64,000 nt of DNA, taken from the NCBI GenBank assembly GCA_001986395.2, contig MQVO02000004.1, positions 682,001 to 746,000 on the forward strand, given 5' to 3'. The translations under genes and the position numbers were made by a program. Positions 12,193 through 24,190 of the stretch are shown here, in pieces. This DNA is from Irpex lacteus. Lineage: Eukaryota > Basidiomycota > Agaricomycetes > Polyporales > Irpicaceae. Under the pieces are notes generated by a model. The model was not told where the DNA came from. It made no database searches and saw only the letters and a list, made by a program, of their open reading frames with translations. Numbering within the stretch: position 1 is the first letter of the stretch; every line of letters begins with the position of its first letter.

Positions 12193-13151
12193 CTAGATTG
12201 CGAAGTTGCTTGATTTGAACTTGGGCTCGGGCGTGTCATTGCGAGGAGGAGGAGCGTAGCGAGGAGAACTCTCGAGGGGCTTGGAGATCAAGAATCCTGG
12301 AGATGATTACTCAGCCCTGTGTACCAACTGAACACGAGCAATATCCATCAACGTACCTTTCAAGGCAGCCTTCTTCTCACCCGCCGTTCCAAACCCATAA
12401 CCAGCCTTCTCGTCACCACTGGCCGCATTGTTGGCCTTGCCGCTGAAGAGCGTCGAGACGAAGCCAGACTGTGGTCTTGCGAATTGAGGGCGGAGGTCGT
12501 GAGTCGTAGGGAGGATTCCCTTGGCTTCTGCGCGCCACGAGGTGATCGAGCGTTTAATCTTCGCTCGCTCACGGAAAATGAGGCCGAGCAAGATGTTGAG
12601 GCAGCCGAGAGCAAACAGGAAGAACGCAGCGACAAGGGTGAAGTCGTCGACGTGGTGGGAGAGAATGGTGGCTCCGATGAGACATTGGAAGATGCCTAGA
12701 GGACCAAGACCGAAGTTCGTGCCCAACACGGGGAAGAAACGGTTGAAGAAGGATGAGGGCCAGCCAATCTCGGAGAGGATGAGGGCAATGATTTGGAAGA
12801 TGATGAGTAGACGATTGACGACAGCCCAGAATACACCGGCAGGTTGGTTAGGAACTGTACTGTTCCTGAATATGAGGTCAGTGATGGTACACGACGTTGT
12901 AGATATGTAAGACGTACTCGATGTATTCACAATCTGACAGATCTACGTCGCTCGAGTTCTTCATGAAGTGGTTGACAGCCTGGACGTCGTTTACAAGGAC
13001 AAATATGCTGCTAGCAAAGACCAGGAGCATGGCGATAATGCTAAGGGCACGAACGCCATTGAGACCAAGGAAGATATCTGTCAAGGGGAACGGTTAAGTT
13101 TATTCGACGGGTGTCACAGAGCGATCACTTACATGCACGTGGAGGAAGCAT
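12193..13151 (-). CDS. Four-helix membrane protein, DUF7598-like
   Basis: Four exons (13151-13133, 13077-12918, 12865-12357, 12296-12193) give 263 residues in frame. The chain starts MLPPRAYIFLGLNGVRALSI. The first helix carries FLGLNGVRALSIIAMLLVFA, and further helices are at VFWAVVNRLLIIFQIIALIL, LGPLGIFQCLIGATILS and LVAAFFLFALGCLNILLGLI. The polar C-terminal tail ends FKSSNFAI after a Pro-rich stretch. The FLGLNGVR start, four-helix core and cytosolic tail match a family common in Agaricomycetes that I recall as DUF7598. No biochemical function is known. Reading straight through the third donor gives a shorter C-terminus; the spliced one is preferred because the extra exon looks protein-like. 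Confidence 0.8.
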
Positions 13152-14019
13152 TGTTGATGTTGTGTGTCGATTCGCTGTCTAAACGTAAGATTAAAACTGA
13201 AAACACAAGATGGTGCAGGTAGAACGCGTGTAGGTGGTCCAGCACCGAGAAACGAGGTTAAGGAGAAAGGGGGTGTGAAGGCAGAGGCAGGAAGGAAAAC
13301 CTTTCCAGAGGGTTTGGACGACCGTTTCCGTTGTCTACAGCTTTATATATTTAATAATACAGGCCATGGTTGCATGGCACAATCATTGTTATTGTATCGT
13401 TTGTGCCTTTGTCGCGAGACCTTTTGCCGAAGAACAATAAGACATGGACGTCTCTGGCAACAATGATTGCCTGATTAGGAAAAATCCCGCGTGTCATCCA
13501 CGGTTTGTCACGCTGGACGTGACGGTCGCTCGTCGGTAGGCCGGCGAACTGCGTTTCTTTTCTCTTTGTGACGCCGTGTCGACGGATTTGACGTACGGGT
13601 CAGTAAAAAGGACACAAGGCCGTGTCAAACTACGTGCAATCACTACGCGGCCCAGGCCAAACAATTAAAATGCTTCGGGGCCCCCGCGCGGCGCGCTCAG
13701 ATGCTGTTGCTAGTACTGGCAAGATCACCGTGAACGGGGGCGACTGCTTGTTGACTGCGAACACATGAGTGGGTGATTATTACATCGAAGGAAACATAAA
13801 GCATTATATACTCTATTACATTGAACTAGTAGTATCTTACCAAAGTCATAAACATGGTAAAGATCTGCATGTAAGTAGCCTACATGCATAAATATGGGAA
13901 AGCAATTCCGATTTGGCTGGGGATGTGTTATACACTACTTATGACGAACGATCACGAACAAATGTAAAGCGTAATATACTACAATTGAGAGCAATGATCT
14001 ACGTACCGTAGCCTCATCG
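13152..14019. other. Intergenic region, no gene seen
   Basis: The part next to 13151 should be the promoter and 5' UTR of the DUF7598-like gene. A short GC-rich patch lies near 13676-13695 and an AT-rich stretch at 13780-13990. I see no RNA gene or repeat. Confidence 0.5.
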
Positions 14020-17000
14020 CTAATCAGCAAAATGAACATTCATTCTCGCCTTCTTACGACGCGGCTGCACATCTTGGTCTATATCACGGCTCGTATCCTC
14101 GCTATCAACATCGGGGTGGCCCGACGAGTACTCTCTACGATTGTCGTGAGTATCTTTGGTCGTACCGAGCACTACTTGAGTACGTTTCCGGACTTTAAAG
14201 TATATTGCCCCGGCACTCATGGGTTCCTGCGGTACTGTGGATTTGAGTGGCGGGATCCGTATTGTAAGTGAGGATGACCGCGCAGTACCAGCCTTCTGGG
14301 CTTTCTGTGAGGACTCAGGCCCATAGGTAGAAGTCCCGGACAGCGGGCCGAGCAAGACAGTGTCTGGGGAAGTCAGTGGTTCCGAGTCGATGTGTTCTAG
14401 CGGCACAGAGGGCAGAAGGGGATAGCAAAGGTGGACTGCAGGAGGCTCAGGGTCCGGGAGGAACGTTGGATGCTATTAGTACACACAGGTTCAGATGGTA
14501 TGAACAGAGAGTAAGGGGAAGGATAAACGTACTGCGGTGAAGTCACGCATGGAAGCATCGTCGGCGAGTTCAGGTAACTTGCCACTGGATAACCCTCGCC
14601 CGCGTTTCAAATCCTCTCGGCGTGTTACCATGAATTCCTCATGCGTATCACGTATAGCCAGCGTTTTCACTTCATCGAGCACATATCAATACAATAAAGA
14701 GGCGATGCGATATATCGGTTAGCTTACCTGATACAGGCGACACTTGGCCTATACGGTGCACACGCTGTATACGGCTCACGATGAACAACTGAAAAGTCCA
14801 GACGAAAGCCGGAAGTGCGTACCTTAATCGCCTGTGTTTCCATGTCCGCTTGCCATACCGGTTCGCAGAAGATGACTCGAGAGGCAGAGCCCATGTTTCT
14901 AACATGACAGACAATCGTTAAGCGTTTTCTTCTCTATAACTCGGAAGAAAGGCCTACAATCCACGTGCGCCATACTTCAGCTCCATAAGGAAGACCCGAT
15001 AAGTCTCGGACGTTTCGAAGGTCATGACATCGTGTTGTAGAGATTTGAGATTACCAATAGAATGCTTGTATGGGACCCCAACCACAGCCAACGCCTCGGC
15101 GATATACATCAGTGTGAGGGGAGATCTCGAGAAGACCAAGAACTTCGCGGTAGAGGCATATAATTGGATCTGTTGACACCTTAGGTTGGTATTTTCCACA
15201 GGTTCCAAGTTATTCGCACATACCTCATTGAGAATATAATTCAGTTTCGACGATGTTGTATTCCGCACTTCGACCCCTGCTATGGGCGAAGAGCTGTAGA
15301 GCGTGTTATGCACTTGTAAATGGTCAGACTGATCGTTGGCCTCCAGCGCCTTCCTTTTCGCCTGCGTCTCCACAAGTTTGGCGAACGACTCTTTCCTAGA
15401 AGCAACGGCCAGGCCAACCTCCATCTTCGATGCAGCAGTCCTAGATTGTCTTCTCTCATGTTTGGTCATGGACTTGTCCGACCGTGCTCGGTCCATGTTG
15501 ATTTGATGCCGATAAAGGTCTTCCTCTGCGATCGCATTGCCGTAGTTTATGATGTCGGGAACGGATGACAGCGGCTTTTTGACGAGGTACATTCGCAGAT
15601 TTTTGAGACGATCTGGGACCATAAGGTAGTGAGGATCGGAGTAATGCATGTCCGATATTTGACCAATATCGTCAGGGAGAAAACCAGACGACCAGGCTCT
15701 GTATATCGGACTGGGCATGTTATACACCCGACTGAACACATTTGGGTGCAAATTCAGCGCTTTCCAGACCGGGTTCTGTGTCGCTGCATTGCTGTTAATT
15801 TACACAGGGGTCGATGAATACTAGTGCTCTTCTGCGACTGTATATGAATGACTCACGAGACTTCTAACGCTCTTTGGAGCATGTCGAAATCCTCCTTCGA
15901 GATTTTGCCCTCAGCAAGCTTCTGGGTTGCCCTCTCCGAGTATTCCTGAAAGCGGGACGCACGTTCCTCCACGCTGAACAACATGTCGTCTACATGCCAA
16001 AACATCGCTCTATAAAGCAGCTTAAGTTGAAGGGTGATCAGGCTCGGCGAAATACGCACTGTGATATATTCTCGATCGTTTGACGCAGCTCTTTTACGTT
16101 CTACCAAATGGATCAATTCCACTATCGGTTCCGTAGATTCCATTCCACTCACGTCGGAGTGAAGAAGGTAGTCCTGACAGGAGGATGTTGATTAGCATAG
16201 TATTGGGACCTGCCATACTCAACACTCACCGATCCAACTCGCTCGGAATCAACCGCATTGATTACCACAGAAGACTGCATAACATTGTATGTCATTACTG
16301 CGTAAGGATCCATGTCAAGTAGGATGGTCTCTTGTTGGAGAGGCGGAAGCGTAACTTCGTTCTCGATATCTTCGACTCTTTGGCATCGCGTATATATTCC
16401 ACCTGTCAGTGACCTAACACACAGCATATAGGGCGATCTCATACCTGTGCCGTATCATTACACTTTCCATGACTTGACGGAGGACACGTACTGAACCTGG
16501 GAGAGCGCCGGTACGATGCATAAGGGGATCAATGACGTGCGACGTAAAGAGACTAGGTTCTGAGGCAAATCTCGGGACTTCGAGAAAATACACGAGCATG
16601 TTGCCGAGCTTTTTCAGATCGTGACGGTCTTGCTTAGTCCATCGCTGCCTCTTCTCTGAGGGCTCTGTGCTCTCGTCTGGGTATTGGAGTTCAAGCTCCT
16701 CGATCGCGTCACCCGCATCCCCTTGCGGTCAGAGTGTTGTCAACGTCGCATAATTTAGGGTAGTCCATGCGGAACATACCATCTCCATCGTACCTTTCGG
16801 ACTCAGAGAGAGATCCTTCCTGGGAAAGCAGCTTCAGCTGAAGCGCTTTCTGGATCGCATTGGTTGCATCCGCCGAATTACTGTTCTCGCCAAAGCGCAG
16901 ACCCATGAGATTCGCTGCGTATATATTCACTTAAGTATTGAAAATATCTGGATTAGAGAAATTAAGGCGTACTAGTAGGAGTTCCTGTCACAATCCACTT

Positions 17001-19256
17001 GTATTGGACACTGATATGCTTGACCAGCGTCATCAGATTTGTTTCTATTGATTTCGCTGACGCGACATGGCCTTCGTCTATGACTAGACGCTTCCAGCGG
17101 ATCTGTAGCAGCGGTGATACACCGGAGACATGCCCGCATATACACTTAGGTACCCGGACGGTCTGTCCTGGTGGAACAGAACACCGACAAGGGGGCTGCT
17201 TGTAAAGCTTCTCAAGATCATTTTTCCTCGCCTCGCGCGAAAAACCTAAGGTAAACTGTCAGTCAAATGCATACCCCTTGTTCCCTATGCTTACGCGTGT
17301 GAGACATCAGAATAAGCTATATTCATTAACGGTCAGCTAGTGATATCAGGTAGAACGAGGCGAGATGACTTACATCAAACCGGCCTGCCAGAACTTGTGC
17401 AGGCGGAAGACTGCCGTTCTCTTCCACAACCAGATACTTCAAAGTGTGGTCGCAGTGCTTGTTGATCTCGTTGCTCCATTGATGATGAAGAGTCGCAGGC
17501 ACAATAACTAGCGTCGCTGACGTCAAGTACATCACTCTTGGGCTCTTCTGACGACTCTTGCGGCTTGCCCGATGGACCTCCAGAGATTCATGGTCGTAGT
17601 GGTGGTAGAACGGAGTGTTATTTTGGTAGGCCTGTTGCAGATGCTCCAACGGAAAATTAGCCGAGACATTTTGCACGCTAGATAGTGTCGGGTGGGTTCG
17701 AGCACGATGAAGGAGGATTTCTGTGAGCGACGGAATCCGATTTGTGGGGCCTGTCGTCTGCTGCTTGGCACTGCTTTGAGCAAATTTATGCCGAGCATCT
17801 CTGAAGGGCGGAAAGGGGAAGTACTGCAGTGCCAAGGGGGTAAGAATAGGTCGTGAATCGAGGATAGATTCTTCTGGGTTTGGTAACCTATCGATGGTCG
17901 CAAGAATCAAGGCAAGGATCATGACCGTTTTCCCAGTACCTGTGGAATATACTATCAGTCCTACATTCATAATGTTCGAGCAAACGAATTACCAAGTTCC
18001 TCGCATAGAATGCCGCCTGGACTCTGTGTGACAATAGGGGGATTCTGCAGGAGTTCTAGAGTACTTGGCTGAATATAAAACGTGCGACTTCCAAGCCCTT
18101 GGGTGGGTACGTAAAGGGGGTCGGAGGATGATCCAGGATTGAGTTCCTTCTGGGCCATGAATGCAACAGACCGACGCTGATAGCTATAAAGCCTGGTACG
18201 CAAACCAGCAATACTCGATCGAAGTATCGTATCAGATAGTCTGCTCATATCACTTAGAGGCTCTTCGCTAGAAAGGTGCAGTACAGGGGATGGTAGAGTG
18301 TTGTATATCTCAACAAAACTCTGCGTATCCTGAGAATTGAATAGTCAGAACGCTACGATGTCAACAGAGGGAATCGGTACTAACTCCGTCTGTGCTTAGC
18401 GGATTGGTATTCAGAGGGTGGTGTGCTGTTAGGTTTCCATCCCAGCAATCTTTATCGAAGTGTAATTGGGCCATGATGTCCCGTAACAGGTGCCTTGCAG
18501 AATTTAGGACAGTAGCTTCACGTCGTCGTAATGTCCCCTCGACGTTTGCTAAGTCGAACGGTATCAGGTAGATACGTATGACAAGCGAGGTGTCGCAGCG
18601 AAACGTAGCGGCAACGAACTTCTGGGCGGTCAAGAAGCTTAGCCCGCGCAAGAGGCTGCCGTTTCCAGGTATCATCAACCCAGCAAGCTCGGACTCCGAT
18701 TCGGCGGAGTATGAGTGCCAGTGTTTGCCACAGGCTCTTGCCGCAGTAGCTGCACTGACAACAAGGGTCCCAAACGGTAGAAAATGCCGAGTATGATATG
18801 GACTGAAATCAGTACTGGAGTCACAGTCCATGTCATACTCGCCGGCGGCCAGAGAGGAAGAAAACGCAGGGCAGAGCACGGATTGCATTTCGGATTTGGG
18901 GGCTATCGAGCTCGCTGGGTTAGATATCCAGAATGAGTAACAAGTATAAAAAGTTACGAGTATCAGGACCTACCGGGGTAGGTAATTCAATTTTTGTTTT
19001 GAGAATTTGGACGACTGAGACGTCGACAGGGAGAGTGATCTGGAAGTTGAGCAGTGATAAGTAATTATATTAACTATAAGCACAAGCGAATTATGCAACC
19101 CACATTACAACTTGTCCTGCACGGTGAGCCTCTGCATAAAGATACAAGATATTGGTCTCATCTACCGTTCTAAGAACTTTGAAGTTGAGCGTAAGTAGTA
19201 CGAGTTCGCCGCAGCTACCGGTGTGCGGGGAAGTGATAACTTTTGATCATCGGCAT
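14020..19256 (-). CDS. SNF2-family DNA-dependent ATPase with a Cys-rich insert
   Basis: An intron-rich gene whose exons carry the helicase core in order. Motif I is [20 protein letters not shown] (split by an intron near 17942-17990). After it come [20 protein letters not shown], a Cys cluster ([20 protein letters not shown], near 17195-17120), motif [13 protein letters not shown] (about 17100), WIVTGTPTS, a long insert, [20 protein letters not shown] and motif [14 protein letters not shown] (about 14760). SNF2 proteins remodel chromatin or act in DNA repair. The DEGH box and the Cys insert ahead of it suggest a Rad5/IRC20/SHPRH-like relative, but the subfamily is unsure. The proposed start at 19256 ([13 protein letters not shown], joined to [15 protein letters not shown]) is plausible but not certain. 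Confidence 0.8.
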
Positions 19257-19525
19257 AGGCCGAGCGCCCGTATACTTACTCTAACTAAAGAGACGCTCAG
19301 CGGTCGCCCTTGTTCACCTCTCTGTTCTGGCTGTGTACCCTTTGCCTCTCAGGCCACTATCTAAACTAAGAGCGGAATAATACAGCGAATTCTGAGCACC
19401 CTGACCATGTTTCCCGCGTGGTCCGACCTGAGCCGGTTGTCAGTGCAGGAGCGAGAAGGTTCGTTGTTCACAGAGGAGCTCGGCCTACGACTAACCTGTT
19501 CACGCCAGATGTCATATTGAGGTTA
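19257..19525. promoter_or_regulatory. Divergent promoter region, SNF2 and F-box/WD40 genes
   Basis: The two genes point away from each other with about 270-315 bases between proposed start codons, so both promoters must lie here. The boundaries depend on start choices that are not firm on either side. I see no clear TATA element. Confidence 0.45.
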
Positions 19526-19570
19526 ATGCTCACTCTACCACGGTCCAGCATTGCAAACATACGACGCAAG

Positions 19571-21373
19571 ATGGCACCACTTATGAAGGTTGACATCGTA
19601 GGGGTACGCGTTTGACCGAGTATCCGTCCGTTAGCTTGCCAACACTGCTTTTGTAGCTCCTCCCGGACGAAGTTTCCCTGTTAATATTTTCATATCTCCC
19701 ATGGCAGACTCTCTTGTCATGTAACCTTGTGAACAGGAGGTGGAAGGCACTGGCAAATGACCCTAGCTTATGGCGATGGCTCTGCAAAGAGAACAAATGG
19801 GAGTGGCGAGAAAACCATCAAGCAGCTACCCCAGTTCATCCGGCTCGAGTCGAATATGACGACGAGGGCATGGGTGAAGACGAGGAGGATGTGATCGTCG
19901 AACAAATGCTACTCGAAGACTCGGGATTCTCCTCTATGGTCATCGACTCACCTACCAGGACCATAGGCTCTCGCACCTTCCTTCACTCCGCCCAGCAGAG
20001 CCAACCGCCTTTGTATTTGCATCTACCATCGACGTCATCGCTATGTCCCCGCAAGGCCGACTACAAGCTACTCTTTCGCACGCATGTTCAACTCGAGGGT
20101 CGGTTTCGCAAGCCGCAGTACACGCTCCGGACCTTACAAACCAGGGGTTCGCCTAACGGACATACCAACACAATTTATTGCCTGCAACTTTACACCTATC
20201 CCGATACAATCCGGCAGGTCTTGTTCACCGGCTCTAGAGACCGTACCATTCGCGAGTGGGATATTTCCACTGGCACTGTAATCCGTGTCCTGAAAGGTCG
20301 GCACGACGGTAGCGTGTTGAGCATATGCGCGCGGAACGGTCTGCTTGCCAGCGGAGGTAGCGATGGCAAAGTCGTCGTATGGGATCTCCAAACTGGGGAG
20401 CCACTTTGGATACTTCGCGACCATGTGGACAGCGTTCTCTGTGTTCGCTTCGATGATGTGCGTTTGGCAACTTGCTCAAAAGGTACGTACTATGTATGGA
20501 GCAGAGTATGCCCTCCTTAGCAGACGTTTATTAACTCTCTTTATAGACAGGACGATTCGTACCTATACACTTCCAGATTTTGAGGCGCATCTTGTTCTGG
20601 AAGATCACAGAGCTGCAGTCAATGCAGTCTCCATCTCAGACGACCTGATTGTATCTGGTTCTGGTGACAGGTCAATGAAACTTTGGGATGCCACCAATGG
20701 GGATCTGCTGCAGTCCCACGAGAATCATCATGGACGAGGGTGCGTTCTGTTCGCCGCTTTATACACTCCACATTCTGATACTCCAGAATTTTAGTTTGGC
20801 TGCCATCGATTTCTCACCACCTTACGTCTTGTCGGGCTCGTCAGACAAACATATGAAGCTGATGGATCTTTCAACTGGTGTTGGGTGGTGCACGTCACCG
20901 GAACCTGATCCAGATGGCAATACAGACCCCGCCCCCGTTCTCAACCGACAACCCTGTGAAGCCTGTGGTGGCATCCCTCCCCTTCCCAAACCGCCAGCGC
21001 GCCAGCCTACTCATAGTGATCTCGTACGTAGCGTTGCCTTGAATGATTCGTTCGTTGTCAGTGGCAGTTATGATCATACGGTGAAGGTAATATCGTTCTT
21101 TTCCCGCCCGGAATACATATGCTCACATATCGTCCTTGCTCCAGATCTGGGAGCGTGATTCTGGAAAGCTACTGGCGGATCTGAAAGATGGGCATACTGG
21201 ACGAATTTTCTGCGTCGGCTTCGACGCTGCTAAAATTGTCTCTTGTGGCGAGGATCAGGTAAGCATACATGAAAGGCGATTGCCGTATAGAGCCCTGATA
21301 ATTGTCTCGCCCACAGAGGATATGTGTCTGGGACTTTTCAGACGGCATTGATACTTCGTTCGTGAAGTTCTAA
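19571..21373 (+). CDS. F-box/WD40 protein, SCF substrate receptor
   Basis: Exons 19571-19603, 19657-20482, 20547-20739, 20795-21086, 21145-21258 and 21317-21373 sum to 504 residues. The F-box occupies about residues 12-55 (LLPDEVSLLIFSYLPWQTLL). An acidic linker follows, then a WD40 propeller from about 165 to the end with repeats such as LFTGSRDRTIREWD, LASGGSDGKVVVWD, IVSGSGDRSMKLWD, VVSGSYDHTVKIWE and CVWDFSDG. Such proteins bind Skp1 and present substrates to cullin-1 ubiquitin ligases. A CEACGG pair sits in a loop between late blades. An in-frame ATG at 19526 would add 15 residues. The substrate cannot be inferred. Confidence 0.9.
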
Positions 21374-22037
21374 AGTCTGGTTGACCTACTCTCCTTATCT
21401 TGGACCTTATGTATTTCTGGAATATAATACTCGGACGGACTACTCTCATTTATGTAACATACTCTTACGCTTTCTCACACTGTACTATACATCTCCATAT
21501 GCATTTGATACACGTACTAACTACTTCTCGTTACAAACGAGTGTCTACGGTCTGACTAGCAGAAAAGGCAACATCCGCAGTACATGCCAGCCGAGCACAC
21601 AGCGCTATCGGGAAGGATGGGCAAGCTTAGGCTTGCGTACCAGTAGTGTTTACATAGAGAGTGACACCTGTACTAGGGTATGGCCGTTCCGTGGACTATA
21701 AATAAAGTCCATGTGGAGGGTATCGACGTGTAACCGCCTCAGCAGCGAGCATAAAGAGGGAAAGCTGAGTACTGTGAAGGTAACTTATGAGACAATGAAT
21801 GCAAAGGTTCGCGCAAGTGCGCGTCCCAAAAACATAAGTTAAAGATATAAAATAAACCAGAGTCCTTCGCGTTTCCTGATATTGGAACGGTTTTCGTCAC
21901 GATGTAGGCCGGGAGGGAAATGAATGCAGTTACGAGGTCGCATCGTTGTAGCGATGTGATCGCGCAGTGTGAGTGGAGCCAAGGTCGTTCGTTGTCGTAG
22001 TGGTTCATCATGGGTGGTGTAGAGCGCATTGCATCGC
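21374..22037. other. Convergent intergenic region
   Basis: This lies between the stops of two convergent genes. AT-rich sequence at 21380-21540 fits 3' UTR. I see no further gene. Confidence 0.5.
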
Positions 22038-22978
22038 CTACTGAGGTGTAAGAGTAGCACCGAAGGACGTGCGACGGTTGGGGAGGGTGGGTGCTTCTTG
22101 AAGGCAGAATCGGGGGACAACGCCGCGTTCGGCATCGGACTTCCCGACTCGTTGAACCAGGCACCACTCGTCTTCGTACTCCTCTAGTAGCATGACGGGC
22201 TCACCAATGCTGATGGAGAGTTCATCGGCGAGCGACGGCGTGAATGTGCAGAGGACTGCCATCAAGCGTGGTAGAGGCTTGGCAGCTTGCGACGCCCTCT
22301 CAGCCTTAAACTTCGCAGTGGTGATCATGCTCTTGTGCAGAGGCGAGTTGGGGCCTATCGATTGAATGCGAGCAGGGCTGGGAAGAGGAGAAGATGGGCT
22401 GGGAGGGACAATCTTCAAGCCGTAAGATGCAGGGCCCTTATCGTCTGACACGATGATAGTCGGAGGAATGGGGGTCGACTCAGCATACGAGGGCGGTGGA
22501 GAGTGGGCTTCAACGGTGAGAGGTGTGGGCTTCTTTCCCCCGAGACCACCAAAGAAACGCTTCGTGCCGTTCTTGACTGCCTTGTTGGCGGAGTGTGCAG
22601 GAGGAGGGAGAGCAACGGGGGTCCACTTGTACGGCTCGACGACAGCAGCAGCCTTCTCAGAGAGTGTAGTCTCCGTCTTGCTGAGCTCAACGTGAATAAC
22701 GCTCGCCGTCTTCATGTCCGCCTTAACTTGGGCCGAAGCAGCACGGAGCTTGTTTCTTCTCCATTTGCCAATCTTGTACGCCGCAATACCTGAAGAAGTA
22801 TGAGATTAGGATTATATGAGGAACTTTGGATGGACGTACCAATAATGATCAAGCCCATGATGACAATGAAGCCTGCCAGGGCTTTGACCGATGTAGGCAG
22901 CGGCTCAGACACGCCTGCTTCTGAGCTTCCGGAACTGTTCCTCTTTTCGAGCGCTCTAGTGATATTGATAATGGCCAT
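22038..22978 (-). CDS. Single-pass membrane protein with C-terminal SH3 domain
   Basis: Two exons (22978-22840, 22789-22038) encode 296 residues. A short N-terminal segment precedes one membrane helix (about 30-50, VKALAGFIVIMGLIIIGIAA), followed by basic KIGKWRRNK. A Pro/Ser-rich linker leads to an SH3 domain at about 222-278. Its landmarks are MAVLCTFTPSLADELSISIG, then DEWCLVQRV and GVVPRFCL, corresponding to the ALYDY-like, W and P positions of the fold. The layout recalls fungal membrane adaptors such as Sho1, but with one helix rather than four. It probably recruits Pro-rich partners to a membrane. The partner is not known. Confidence 0.88.
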
Positions 22979-24190
22979 GATGTGTATAATAAACCGAGAC
23001 GACTGGAACGAAAGGCAAGGAAAGAATGACCACTCGGAATAAGAAGAAAGAAAAGAGAGAAGAAAAAGGTGAAGGAGCAGACGTGCGAGCTGCTGTATTT
23101 AAGGTGGGTCATCGCAAACGCAGAGCGAATGATCTCATCAATCCGCTGATGCCGATGAAGTACGCCCTGGGTGTTTCATGTCAGTCTCATCAGCTAAATC
23201 CTCTGCTTATAACCTCATGTTGAGGCGACGCACGCTCTCACAGCAATTGTAAGCCACATAGAATAGACGTGCCCAACAATCTAGCCAGCGAGCTTCCGCT
23301 GCTAAGCGCGAACATCTAGAGAAGCACTTCACCGTATTTCAGCGTAATTCGCACAACTGGGATAAGTACTCTCAGGCACGTCCATCAATGACGAAGATTC
23401 GGAATCTGTCAGTCATGTGGGTAGGTGGTTACCGGGTGCATCGCATCCCCCGACCGATTGGTATGGTACGTAGCTGAGATGCAATCGAGCAGGCTCGGAG
23501 CGGAGAACATTTCAAGGATTGGGCTAGCAAGCATAGGCACGTACGTAGCCAATCAGCTGGGAGAGTAGGAGTGCAGAGGCAGCAGACGTACTCAGAAGGT
23601 ATTGGAGGCAAGCTTATAAGCTCAACATGTCCGAAGAACGATATCAGCGGCAAACATCACAGCATGCTCTTAATGCGTACTTAAGTAAGTAGGACCGCAT
23701 TATGCGCTCGTGCAATCTATCAAATGTGTCTTAAACGGGTTCATGCTAGTGGGCAGGGCTCCCGACCCACTGAACAACGGAAGCGACAGTTGGAACTAAA
23801 ACAAGCCTGGTGAATGTGCTCAGCTTCTCGAAAATCATCTAGTAAAAATCCAGCATACGCACATAAGTATATCGCGACTTGCTGGTGAAGGCATCATCGG
23901 TTGCGAGGTAAGCTCCAGAAGATGAGGTATAGACTCACTCTGAGATGACAAGCAATATCGCCTTGATGCGAGGGACTAGCACTTCGTCCGGCGTACATAT
24001 GCTCGTCTCACGGACAGTTCCAATGCCTAGAGCTGCGGATGGACTGTATACGTGCGACTCACCATGACCAAAAGGTCAGGCGACAACAGATATTGATATG
24101 ACAGGACAGTCCGAAGTAGTCAGAACAAGATCGTTTCGTACGAACATCAGGATAATCGACAAACAAGCACGATGCACCATGAGTCTGGTC
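22979..24190. other. Intergenic region, no gene seen
   Basis: Only short open frames occur on either strand and none resembles a known family. The first part is the promoter side of the SH3 gene, and the last part is the 3' flank of the zinc-knuckle gene. Confidence 0.5.

Noticed and set aside
19498..19561. An alternative first exon of the SNF2 gene (MFAMLDRGRVSINLN)
   Set aside because: It would place the two divergent start codons within about ten bases of each other or overlapping. The exon starting at 19256 joins in frame without it.
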